Shown piece by piece: positions 1 through 6,236 of a stretch of 11,192 bases of DNA. The stretch's first letter is position 1, and the number at the start of each line of letters is the position of its first letter. Source of the DNA: UBA7398 sp964567545 (lineage in GTDB: Bacteria > Actinomycetota > Actinomycetes > Nanopelagicales > Nanopelagicaceae); assembly GCA_964567545.1 (NCBI GenBank), contig CAZMNB010000039.1, positions 1 to 11,192 of the forward strand, in the 5' to 3' direction. Position numbers and translations under genes: made by a program. The notes under the pieces were generated by a model. It ran no database searches, was not told where the DNA came from, and saw nothing but the letters and a program-made list of their open reading frames with translations.

Positions 1-26
1 GGTCTAGGCTATAATGCTCATCGCGT

Positions 27-251
27 CTACGTCAAGAATGATGAGCTATGCAGCAGCGAGTTATAATTTCGGAGCCCAACAAAATTAATTTTCGTATCTA
101 CCGCAGCCCCGAGTGTCTTATCAGTGAGGCTGGTCCAAATCGCTTGGGTAATTGGGTAAACCACCAACATTGCTACCAATAAAATAATTGGCAAAGTTAA
201 CAAGTACGGTAATTTAGTATGAGAAAACCGAGACGATGATCTCTTCTTCAT
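27..251 (-). CDS. MalF/UgpA-type ABC sugar permease, N-terminal part only; frame closes early
   Basis: These 74 codons begin a carbohydrate ABC transporter membrane subunit. A basic N-terminus (MKKR) leads into a hydrophobic first membrane helix at about residues 15-37 with the family-typical YPI turn, then the usual NFVGLRNY segment at about 56-63. Family members run to about 290-310 residues, but a TAG at 27-29 ends this frame just after SSSFLT, where NTL-type sequence of the next helix is normally expected. None of the three frames in the last 30 bases resembles the family. The gene is either broken here, or the sequence at the window edge is faulty or joined. It follows the sugar-binding protein gene by 69 nt in the same orientation, as in most such operons. 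The Shine-Dalgarno AGGAG at 274-278 lies unusually far (22 nt) from the ATG at 251, with a strong hairpin between. Family assignment is fairly sure; integrity is not. Confidence 0.75.
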   Translation of the reverse strand: MKKRSSSRFSHTKLPYLLTLPIILLVAMLVVYPITQAIWTSLTDKTLGAAVDTKINFVGLRNYNSLLHSSSFLT

Positions 252-274
252 AGAGCCATCATCTCGGTTTTCTC
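221..274 (-). promoter_or_regulatory. Large interrupted hairpin enclosing the permease start codon
   Basis: On the minus-strand RNA, 274-263 (GAGAAAACCGAG) pairs perfectly with 232-221 over 12 bp. After a 3-nt bulge (235-233), 262-258 pairs with 240-236 over 5 bp, and after two unpaired G (257-256), 255-252 pairs with 244-241 over 4 bp. The 7-nt apical loop (251-245) begins with the permease AUG. The Shine-Dalgarno-like AGGAG (278-274) sits at the foot of the stem. A four-codon micro-ORF (ATG at 262, reading M-M-A-L, stop TGA at 250-248) overlaps the permease start as ATGA. By inference this structure could lower permease translation relative to the binding protein, or stabilise the upstream message. 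It could also be a chance or assembly inverted repeat. Confidence 0.6.
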
Positions 275-320
275 TCCTCGTTCTTACTCCCGGTCTACCA
301 AAGCATTACTTCTTTAAATC

Positions 321-1652
321 TTAGAGCTTCGCGGCTAGAACTAGAAGTTCTTTCTGCGCTTGATCCATTGCTTCCTTAATCGTCTTCTTTTTATTAATGG
401 CGGATTGCAAGTTGGTCAAGATGATAGTTCCGTACTCATCACTCTTTGTGATGAAGTCACCCATCATGTCCATTGGAGTAATAGGCACGCTTGGAGGTGT
501 TAGGAAGCCATCGATCCAAGGCAAAGTCTTTAAATAAGCCTTAAATGCAGGAACATTCGCCATCTCTGGGAATGGTGGGATGAAATCTAGACATTGCATA
601 GTTAGGTCAGCCATGTTTTCTGGCTTGAATAACCAGGTCAAGAATTCAGTTGCAGCAGCCTTGTTCTTGCCCAACTTGTTTAGCGATATTGGGTGAACGC
701 GTGATGCAGCTTTGTGGCTTGCGTGTGGCAATGCGACGCTACGAAGTTTTGCGTATACAGCTGCGTTAGTGCTCTTAAGCACGTTAACTGCGGCTGATAC
801 CCAGAAACCTTGAGCGATACGGCCATTTGCTGCTAGTTGTACTGCGGCAGCATTATTAATTCCTTTTGGAATAGCTGCGTTGTACAGGTCTAACCAAAGT
901 TGCATAGCTTTAACAACTTCTGGTGAGTTTGCCTTTGGAGTCTTGCCTACAGCCCAAACGCCGTCGTACATGTTGACCCAGTTCTGCATGTTGAACCAGA
1001 AGTCACCTTGTTCGGCCATAATGTTTGGATGCCAGAAACCGTATTGATTTGGCTTCTTTGTAAGTTTCTTAGCTGCAGCCAACAACTCTTCAGGAGTTGT
1101 TGGTGGCTTAATTTTTGCTTTTGCAAATAGTTCTGAGTTGTAAAGTAATCCGAAGTTAACGGTCACGATACTTACACCGTAGCAGGCTCCATCTTTGGTT
1201 ACATATGCATGGATCTTTGGATTTGGGGTTACGCCCGCAGCCTTGATTGCATCTGTAAGTGGCAAGAAGTAGCCACTCTTAAATAGACGAACAGCCAAGT
1301 CAGGCGTTGACATGATTAGATCGTCAGTAAGTGTTCCGGCTTCTAAACCAGTTAGAACTTGGTTTACATATTGCGCAAATGGCCAACCAGTTAATTTAAC
1401 TTCGCTAGTTGTGCTCTGTGCGTTGAACTTTGCAAGTACAGATTCCCATGCTTCTTTACGGCCTGGTTCTACACCCATCCATGTAGTGATGTTTAACTGG
1501 GTCTTTGCTGCTTTAGCGGTAGTTGCTCCTGCAACTGATCCAACTGCAACAGTTCCTGCAACAGCTCCTGCGCCCTTAATAAACCCACGACGACCAACAG
1601 TCGCGTTTGTTATTTCGAGAGCATCTACTGTTTCGTTTTGCTTCTTGCTCAT
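321..1652 (-). CDS. Extracellular sugar-binding protein of an ABC importer, Tat-exported (UgpB/MalE-like)
   Basis: This is the solute-binding subunit that captures a carbohydrate outside the membrane and delivers it to the permease encoded downstream. Residues 20-27 (GRRGFIKG) form a twin-arginine motif, followed by an Ala/Gly-rich hydrophobic stretch and an AKA-type cleavage site near residue 48. No lipobox cysteine follows, so the mature protein is predicted to be soluble rather than a lipoprotein. The mature domain (about 395 residues) shows the family pattern: an early NITTWMG strand, a WPFAQYVNQVLTGL segment, a TPDLAV segment, and a late FLTWLFKPENMADL helix. Length (443 residues) is normal. 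An ATG at 1658 is also in frame, but GGAGG at 1665-1661 is only 2 nt from it and 8 nt from the ATG at 1652, so I chose 1652. The ligand cannot be read from sequence; the kduD-like and DapA-like neighbours hint at a sugar acid or sugar polymer fragment. Confidence 0.9.
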   Translation of the reverse strand: MSKKQNETVDALEITNATVGRRGFIKGAGAVAGTVAVGSVAGATTAKAAKTQLNITTWMGVEPGRKEAWESVLAKFNAQSTTSEVKLTGWPFAQYVNQVLTGLEAGTLTDDLIMSTPDLAVRLFKSGYFLPLTDAIKAAGVTPNPKIHAYVTKDGACYGVSIVTVNFGLLYNSELFAKAKIKPPTTPEELLAAAKKLTKKPNQYGFWHPNIMAEQGDFWFNMQNWVNMYDGVWAVGKTPKANSPEVVKAMQLWLDLYNAAIPKGINNAAAVQLAANGRIAQGFWVSAAVNVLKSTNAAVYAKLRSVALPHASHKAASRVHPISLNKLGKNKAAATEFLTWLFKPENMADLTMQCLDFIPPFPEMANVPAFKAYLKTLPWIDGFLTPPSVPITPMDMMGDFITKSDEYGTIILTNLQSAINKKKTIKEAMDQAQKELLVLAAKL

Positions 1653-1660
1653 AAGCATTC

Positions 1661-1665
1661 CCTCC
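1661..1665 (-). promoter_or_regulatory. Ribosome binding site that fixes the binding-protein start
   Basis: GGAGG is read on the minus strand. It is 8 nt before the ATG at 1652 and only 2 nt before the ATG at 1658, which supports the shorter protein. Confidence 0.75.
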
Positions 1666-1678
1666 GGTGGAATCTAAA

Positions 1679-1713
1679 ACTAAATACGACACATTTTGTG
1701 AACTGTATTTAGT
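1679..1713 (-). promoter_or_regulatory. Inverted repeat in the leader of the binding-protein gene
   Basis: ACTAAATAC (1679-1687) and GTATTTAGT (1705-1713) are perfect 9-base inverted arms separated by 17 nt. Inside, CACA (1690-1693) and TGTG (1697-1700) can add a small inner stem with a 4-base loop on the plus strand. It lies downstream of the predicted -10 box and about 10 nt before the Shine-Dalgarno sequence. It may be a leader hairpin or a repressor dyad; which one cannot be told from sequence. Confidence 0.5.
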
Positions 1714-1726
1714 TAACAGTTGTTGA

Positions 1727-1755
1727 ATAATTCACCCTACTTGGGGGTAGGTCAA
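1727..1755 (-). promoter_or_regulatory. Predicted promoter of the binding-protein gene
   Basis: A -35 box TTGACC (1755-1750) is followed after 17 nt by AATTAT (1732-1727), matching 4 of 6 bases of a -10 box, with a TG dinucleotide just before it. Transcription would begin near 1720, giving a leader of about 70 nt that contains the GTTAAC motif and the 9-base inverted repeat. The spacer contains a short CCTAC/GTAGG dyad (1736-1751). Prediction only. Confidence 0.45.
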
Positions 1756-1789
1756 GGATCTAATTATTTCTTTCTTATAACTTTTACGC

Positions 1790-2551
1790 TCAGTTAGCTA
1801 GGTAGCCGCCATCTACTGGGAGCACCACGCCGGTCACATAATCAGAGGCTGCTGTGGAGAGGAAGAGGGTAGCGCCAGCCAAATCGCTCGGTTTCCCCCA
1901 ACGTCCCATTGGGATTCGGCTGGTTAAGAACTCAAAACGGGCTTTATCTTGCCGGACCGCGTTGTTGATATCGGTTTCAATAAATCCAGGTGCGATTGCG
2001 TTTACATTTATTCCCATTGGGGAAAGTTCATTTGAAAGTCCACGAGTTAATCCACCAAGTGCAGATTTAGCAGCAGTATAGCTAATAACATTTTTGCCGC
2101 CGAGGAAAGTCCACATTGAGGCTGTAAAGATAATTTTTCCACTACCCCGAGCTGCCATACCGCGAGCGAATTCCCGAGAGAGGAAAAACGGCGCATTTAA
2201 ATCAAGTTCGATAGTTTGATCCCATTGTTCATCTGTATGTTCCAAGACCACGCCTCGATTTGCAATTCCAGCGTTATTAACCAAAATATCGATTTTGCTA
2301 TCTTTCAAAGTCGAGATTAATGATTTCGTTTCAGATCTTTCGCGAAGATCACAAGCAATAGCCTTGAACTCAACGCCAAAGCTATTTACAACTTTCTTGA
2401 GTTCGTCATCAGGTTCTTGTTTTGAACTAACCGCAATTATGTTTGCACCAAACTCCGCGAGTATTGAAGCCATTGCAAAGCCAATTCCTTTACGAGCTCC
2501 AGTTACGACTGCAGTTTTTCCGGTTAAATCAAAAATGCCTTGATAAGACAT
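1790..2551 (-). CDS. KduD-like short-chain dehydrogenase (2-keto-3-deoxygluconate 5-dehydrogenase family)
   Basis: A classical SDR of 253 residues, predicted to oxidise or reduce a sugar-acid hydroxyl with NAD(P). The cofactor motif TGARKGIG is at 17-24 and NNAG at 92-95; the catalytic tetrad appears as N119, S145, Y158 and K162. The segment around the active site (SMWTFLGG...SYTAAKSALGG) and the N-terminal FDLTGKTAVVTG resemble KduD, which interconverts 2-keto-3-deoxygluconate and its 2,5-diketo form in uronate catabolism. The start is supported by AGGAG at 2560-2556. It is divergent from a DapA-family aldolase, which could cleave such keto-deoxy acids, and lies upstream of the sugar-binding protein on the same strand (137 nt gap with its own promoter candidate). 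SDR membership is certain. The exact substrate is inferred; gluconate 5-dehydrogenase or another sugar dehydrogenase is possible. Confidence 0.88.
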   Translation of the reverse strand: MSYQGIFDLTGKTAVVTGARKGIGFAMASILAEFGANIIAVSSKQEPDDELKKVVNSFGVEFKAIACDLRERSETKSLISTLKDSKIDILVNNAGIANRGVVLEHTDEQWDQTIELDLNAPFFLSREFARGMAARGSGKIIFTASMWTFLGGKNVISYTAAKSALGGLTRGLSNELSPMGINVNAIAPGFIETDINNAVRQDKARFEFLTSRIPMGRWGKPSDLAGATLFLSTAASDYVTGVVLPVDGGYLAN

Positions 2552-2612
2552 GACTCTCCTTTAAAAAATGCTGACTCTAATAACTGGTAACTCTGCTACA
2601 GATACCTTAGGA

Positions 2613-2628
2613 TTGTCAATAGTTAACA
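2613..2628. promoter_or_regulatory. Candidate divergent promoter/operator between kduD-like and dapA-like genes
   Basis: A minus-strand TTGACA (2619-2614) and a plus-strand TTGTCA (2613-2618) are overlapping -35 candidates. Immediately next to them lies TAGTTAACA (2620-2628) with a GTTAAC core. The same 9-mer occurs at 1710-1718 in front of the binding-protein gene. No convincing -10 box was found for either direction. A shared local regulator is an inference. Confidence 0.35.
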
Positions 2629-2666
2629 ACTCGCGATCTCAACCTCGGTAACTAGGGAGAATTTTC

Positions 2667-3545
2667 ATGCAAGGTTTGTTTGTTCCGCAATTTACGGCTT
2701 TTGATAAACACAATAACGTTGATTATGTCGCGACTGTAGAACATGCAAAATGGCTACTATCAAATGGCGTTAGCGGGCTTGTGCCTTTCGGAACATTCGG
2801 CGAGGGCGCATCGACAAGCCTGCGTGAGCGCATGAAAATTACCGAACAGTTAGCTGATATTTCACATAATTCGGCGTTAATCCCAACAATTATTTCAAAT
2901 AGCTTGGGCGATATTTGGGAATACCTAGACTTTGTTAAGGATATTCCGGTTGAAGCGGTTATGGTGATTCCACCGAGTTACTTTAGGCCAATCGATAATC
3001 AGTCTTTGATTGACTTCTACAAAGCAGTGGCGGATCGAACTCGCCATAAAATTGTTGCTTACAACATCCCTGCTTGTTCGCTAAAAATTGATGTTGAGGT
3101 CGCAAATAACATTCCAATTTGGGGAGTAAAAGATTCCAGTGGTGATATCAACTCTGCGAAAGATTACTTAGAGGGTGGCGTCAAAGTTCTCCTCGGTAGC
3201 GATATTTTGCTTGCAAAGGGAATTGCACTTGGGGCGTCTGGCGGGATTTGTGGTATTGGTAATTTTTATCCAAAAGAGATGACAAAAGTTTACAAACTGG
3301 CAAATGAAGGAAAAATAGAAGAAGCAGACGCGTTAGTAAAATCAATTGTTGGGACTTTTGATGCAATATTAAAACCTGATTTTGGGTTTGTTAGTGCAAT
3401 TGGTTGTTTAAAAAATGCAGCCCCACACATTATTCCAACCAAACTTGGTGACATGCGATTACCTTGCCCAACCATGAGATCTGCTGAGGCCGATACTTCG
3501 GCAATGATCTTGGCATTTAATAAATTTAAAGAATTAAATAACTAG
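2667..3545 (+). CDS. DapA/NAL-family lyase, probably a 2-keto-3-deoxy-acid aldolase
   Basis: A (beta/alpha)8-barrel class I aldolase or dehydratase of 292 residues, the usual length for the dihydrodipicolinate synthase/N-acetylneuraminate lyase family. The pyruvate carboxylate-binding motif is GTFGEG at 42-47 (GTTGE in many relatives), PPSYF at 102-106 precedes the active-site tyrosine Y132, and the Schiff-base lysine is K155 in GVKDSSGD. A glycine-rich strand (GSDILLAKGIALGASGGICG) completes the barrel pattern. GGGAG (2655-2659) lies 7 nt before the ATG. Divergence from a KduD-like dehydrogenase makes cleavage of 2-keto-3-deoxygluconate or a similar acid to pyruvate plus an aldehyde more likely than lysine biosynthesis. 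A keto-deoxy-sugar-acid dehydratase is the main alternative. Its last 12 bases overlap the convergent kinase gene. Confidence 0.85.
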   Translation: MQGLFVPQFTAFDKHNNVDYVATVEHAKWLLSNGVSGLVPFGTFGEGASTSLRERMKITEQLADISHNSALIPTIISNSLGDIWEYLDFVKDIPVEAVMVIPPSYFRPIDNQSLIDFYKAVADRTRHKIVAYNIPACSLKIDVEVANNIPIWGVKDSSGDINSAKDYLEGGVKVLLGSDILLAKGIALGASGGICGIGNFYPKEMTKVYKLANEGKIEEADALVKSIVGTFDAILKPDFGFVSAIGCLKNAAPHIIPTKLGDMRLPCPTMRSAEADTSAMILAFNKFKELNN

Positions 3546-4442
3546 TTCCTTAATTAACTTTCTAACTTCTACTTTATTTGGATAAGAACTCTGTGCACCT
3601 TCCCTGGTAACGCTAGAAGTTGCACACGCGGTTCCAATTTTTGCTGCACTTTCGGGTGAAAAACCTTGGTTAATTGAAGCCGCAAAAGCCCCAACAAAAC
3701 AATCACCGGCTCCGGTCGTATCTAGAGCGCTGACTTTTTCGCTCTTTATGGCGCTGTACTTGCCACTTCGGTCAACTAAGGCGGCACCGTTTTCACCTAA
3801 AGTTACTACTAGACCAATTCCATGTTTTTTGGCGAATTTACAGATCGATTCTTTGGTTGGTTTACTGCCAGAAATCGCCTGATATTCGATGGAATTAGGG
3901 ATTAACCAATCAGTGTTTTCTAATAATTCTTTCGAAAGCTCTTTAGCCGGTGCTGGATTCAATATTGTGGTAATTCCTAATTCTCCGGCAGATTTAAATG
4001 CGGCCAGGGTTGTCTCCTCTAAAATCTCAAGTTGTCCGACCACAACTCCTAAATTCTTGATATTTTTAATAGCAACTATAGCTTGGTCAGCTTCAAGTAA
4101 ATTATTCGCTCCTGGAACCACAATTATTCGATTTGCCCCAGAGCCATCAACCCAAATTGGTGCCACACCGGTCGATCCGGCAAATTTATGTAGGTATTTG
4201 GAATTTATACCTTCACGCCTTAAATTATCAATAATCTGACTGCCAAATGAATCTGAACCAACGCCAGTAACCATATAAACATCAGCGCTAAACCGACTTG
4301 CCATTAAAGCTTGATTTGCACCTTTGCCGCCAAAATTAATCGAAAAAGTTTTACCAATTACTGTTTCACCACTTTTGGGAATATCTGTTGTATAGGTGAC
4401 CATATCGATATTTGAACTTCCAACAACTGCAATGGCTCGCAT
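3534..4442 (-). CDS. rbsK: PfkB-family sugar kinase, ribokinase-like
   Basis: A cytoplasmic ATP-dependent sugar kinase of 302 residues. It has the substrate-binding GGKGANQ motif at 38-44 after an opening VVGSSNIDM strand, the VVPGANN segment typical of ribokinase, a PNSIEYQAISG segment, and the C-terminal DTTGAGD signature at 241-247 containing the catalytic aspartate D247. These patterns fit ribokinase better than fructokinase or keto-deoxygluconate kinase, so ribose or another pentose is the first guess; 2-keto-3-deoxygluconate is an alternative given the neighbours. A TTG at 4478 would add 12 residues, but family alignment and a promoter ending just before the ATG at 4442 favour the ATG. 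No Shine-Dalgarno sequence is close to either start, consistent with leaderless translation. It overlaps the end of the convergent DapA-like gene by 12 bases and is divergent from the aldo-keto reductase. Confidence 0.85.
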   Translation of the reverse strand: MRAIAVVGSSNIDMVTYTTDIPKSGETVIGKTFSINFGGKGANQALMASRFSADVYMVTGVGSDSFGSQIIDNLRREGINSKYLHKFAGSTGVAPIWVDGSGANRIIVVPGANNLLEADQAIVAIKNIKNLGVVVGQLEILEETTLAAFKSAGELGITTILNPAPAKELSKELLENTDWLIPNSIEYQAISGSKPTKESICKFAKKHGIGLVVTLGENGAALVDRSGKYSAIKSEKVSALDTTGAGDCFVGAFAASINQGFSPESAAKIGTACATSSVTREGAQSSYPNKVEVRKLIKELVI

Positions 4443-4449
4443 TTTGATG

Positions 4450-4478
4450 AGGATAGACCTCTCTTGCCTTTCAATCAA
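4450..4478 (-). promoter_or_regulatory. Predicted promoter of the ribokinase-like gene (near-leaderless)
   Basis: TTGATT (4478-4473), a 17-nt spacer, TATCCT (4455-4450), then 7 nt to the ATG at 4442. Transcription would start at or one base before the start codon. This explains the absence of a ribosome binding site and argues against the upstream TTG start, which would overlap the -35 box. Confidence 0.55.
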
Positions 4479-4491
4479 CTGAATTTCAACT

Positions 4492-4497
4492 TATACT
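4492..4497 (+). promoter_or_regulatory. Predicted -10 box of the aldo-keto reductase gene (near-leaderless)
   Basis: TATACT (5 of 6 bases of the consensus) lies 9 nt before the ATG at 4507, putting the transcript start at about 4504-4507. There is no Shine-Dalgarno sequence. The -35 candidate, TTTCAA at 4469-4474, is weak and overlaps the -35 box of the divergent kinase promoter. Confidence 0.5.
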
Positions 4498-4506
4498 TTG
4501 CAGACG

Positions 4507-5487
4507 ATGAAAAATAATCAGCGGCGATTCATTGGCAAATTAGAAATTTCACCAATTGGACTTGGTTGCATGCCGCTCTCAGGGTACCCACCTGAAAAAA
4601 GTTTTATGTTGGAAAATCGCGACCAAGCGATTCAAACAGTTCATGCTGCGCTAGACGCAGGAATTAATTTTTTAGATACTGGTGATTCGTACTCGCCCAC
4701 ATGGAATCCTTATGGACACAATGAAAAATTGATTGCAGAAGCTATTAGAAGTTGGAGCGGTTCTGCCAAAGCGAAAGCAAAAATTATTGTTGCGACAAAA
4801 GCTGGTATCACTCGCGAAAAGAACGATACTTGGTATGGCGAATTAGGTTTTAACTCAACTCGGAGTTATTTATATCGAGCCGTTGAAGGCTCTGCCGCTC
4901 GACTCGGCGTGGATAAAATCAAACTTTGGCAACATCACCGCATTGATCCAAAACTAACAATTGAAGAACAGTACGAAAATGTAAACACTTTGAAAGAACA
5001 CGGGATTGTGGAAAACATCGGATTAAGCAACGTGACGGTTGCGCAATTGAAAGTTGGCTTAAATATTATTGGCGGACCAAAAGATGGCGGTGTGGTTTCG
5101 GTTCAGAATGAATTTAGCCCTAGGTTTAGAGTAAATAGCGATGTTTTGGATCTCTGCGCTCAATTAGGAATCGCGTTTCTGCCATGGTCACCACTTGGTG
5201 GAATCGGTAAACCTAAAAACGTAACTTCCGATAACTATGCCACGCTTCATGAAATGGCTCACCGAAAAGGCGTTTCAGTTTTTGCGCTTACTATTGCTTG
5301 GCATCTTGCTAATAGCCCGATCACAATCCCAATCCCGGGATCATCACAACCGGCAACAATTTTAGACTCGCTATCGGGTTCAGAAATTGATTTATCGCAA
5401 TCGGAATTTGAAGAACTAGAGAACGGATTACCTGAAACCAGTATAGAAACTGGTACCTATATTCCTAAAAAACCAACCGCTAACTAA
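4507..5487 (+). CDS. Aldo-keto reductase
   Basis: An NAD(P)H-dependent oxidoreductase of the AKR superfamily, 326 residues, a usual length. The conserved tetrad appears as D57 and Y62 (FLDTGDSY), K98 (VATKAG) and H144 (WQHHRID). Family landmarks include the opening SPIGLGCMPLSG, GLSNVTVAQL, the QNEFSP segment, LPWSPLGG, and the C-terminal IPIPGSSQPATILDSL phosphate-binding region for the cofactor. It probably acts on a sugar aldehyde or ketose in the cytoplasm; the substrate cannot be read from sequence. A TTG at 4498 is in frame but lies immediately after the predicted -10 box, so the ATG at 4507 is preferred. The gene is divergent from the ribokinase-like gene, and its stop codon overlaps the stop of the convergent short-chain dehydrogenase by 3 bases (frames overlap by 4). 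Confidence 0.88.
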   Translation: MKNNQRRFIGKLEISPIGLGCMPLSGYPPEKSFMLENRDQAIQTVHAALDAGINFLDTGDSYSPTWNPYGHNEKLIAEAIRSWSGSAKAKAKIIVATKAGITREKNDTWYGELGFNSTRSYLYRAVEGSAARLGVDKIKLWQHHRIDPKLTIEEQYENVNTLKEHGIVENIGLSNVTVAQLKVGLNIIGGPKDGGVVSVQNEFSPRFRVNSDVLDLCAQLGIAFLPWSPLGGIGKPKNVTSDNYATLHEMAHRKGVSVFALTIAWHLANSPITIPIPGSSQPATILDSLSGSEIDLSQSEFEELENGLPETSIETGTYIPKKPTAN

Positions 5488-6236
5488 TAAGTAGCCCGGC
5501 CGCCCGTTAAATCAAATGCAAACCCAGTTGTAAAACTGCAAGCTGGTGAAATTATCCAAGCTGCCATATCCGCAACTTCACTAGCTTTTCCAAGTCGGCC
5601 CATTGGAATTTTAGATTTAAGTGATGTTAATTGGGCTTCTGAGAAACTATCACTCATTGGTGATTGAATTAACGCTGGAGCCATGGCATTAACGGTTACC
5701 CCGGTTGTCGCATACTCTTTTCCAACGCTCTTTACTAACGCAATTAACCCCGCCTTTGTCGCAGAATATGCAACCAATAATGGATTCCCGTCTTTGCCGG
5801 AGATACTGGCCATGTGCAGAATTCGACCATAGCCACGATCGGACATTCCTTTGATTACAGCTTTAGTTAGAATTAAAGCGCCTCTCAAATTAATTGCATA
5901 AACTAAGTCAAAATCAGCGATATCAACTGATTCAACTTGGTCACCATTTTTACCAAGAATTCCGACACAGTTCACCACCGCTTTCAACGGACCTAGGTCT
6001 GCTTCAACTTTACTAACACAATTAACTATTGAACCTTCGCTAACGAAATCCACTTCAAAAATATGGAAGTTTTCGCTATTCATTTCGGTCTTGATCTTCT
6101 GTAGCGCTGCCATGTTTTTATCACAAGCCGCCACAATCGCACCACGTTTGCTAAATGAGGTGGCAATTTCTTTTCCGATCCCACTGGCTGCGCCGGTTAC
6201 TAAAACCAGATGACTTTTGATGTCGGTGGTTTCCAT
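5484..6236 (-). CDS. Short-chain dehydrogenase/reductase, FabG-like, third gene of the glcD operon
   Basis: A classical SDR of 250 residues. TGAASGIG at 14-21 binds the dinucleotide, D39 at the end of the second strand suggests NAD(H) preference, and N116, S144, Y157 and K161 form the catalytic set. The stretch ISGKDGNPLLVAYSATKAG resembles dehydrogenases of deoxy-sugar acids as well as 3-oxoacyl-ACP reductases, so FabG-like is a family label and not a function. AGAGG (6246-6242) lies 5 nt before the ATG. The start follows directly on the TAA of the acetoacetate-decarboxylase-like gene with no intervening base, so the two are almost certainly co-translated. The operon context suggests oxidation or reduction of a hydroxy- or keto-acid intermediate. 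The C-terminus GGRATY is slightly short of the usual SDR tail but complete. Confidence 0.87.
   Translation of the reverse strand: METTDIKSHLVLVTGAASGIGKEIATSFSKRGAIVAACDKNMAALQKIKTEMNSENFHIFEVDFVSEGSIVNCVSKVEADLGPLKAVVNCVGILGKNGDQVESVDIADFDLVYAINLRGALILTKAVIKGMSDRGYGRILHMASISGKDGNPLLVAYSATKAGLIALVKSVGKEYATTGVTVNAMAPALIQSPMSDSFSEAQLTSLKSKIPMGRLGKASEVADMAAWIISPACSFTTGFAFDLTGGRATY

Noticed and set aside
1312..1677. Open reading frame of 121 codons on the plus strand opposite the binding-protein gene
   Set aside because: It mirrors the codon pattern of the opposite strand and has no ribosome binding site or family resemblance.
1736..1751. CCTAC-TTGGGG-GTAGG dyad as terminator of the kduD-like gene
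   Set aside because: The stem is short, has no T-run, and falls within the spacer of a good promoter candidate.
4443..4478. TTG at 4478 as the true start of the kinase
   Set aside because: The extra 12 residues do not belong to the family, no ribosome binding site precedes it, and a -35 and -10 box pair fills this stretch.
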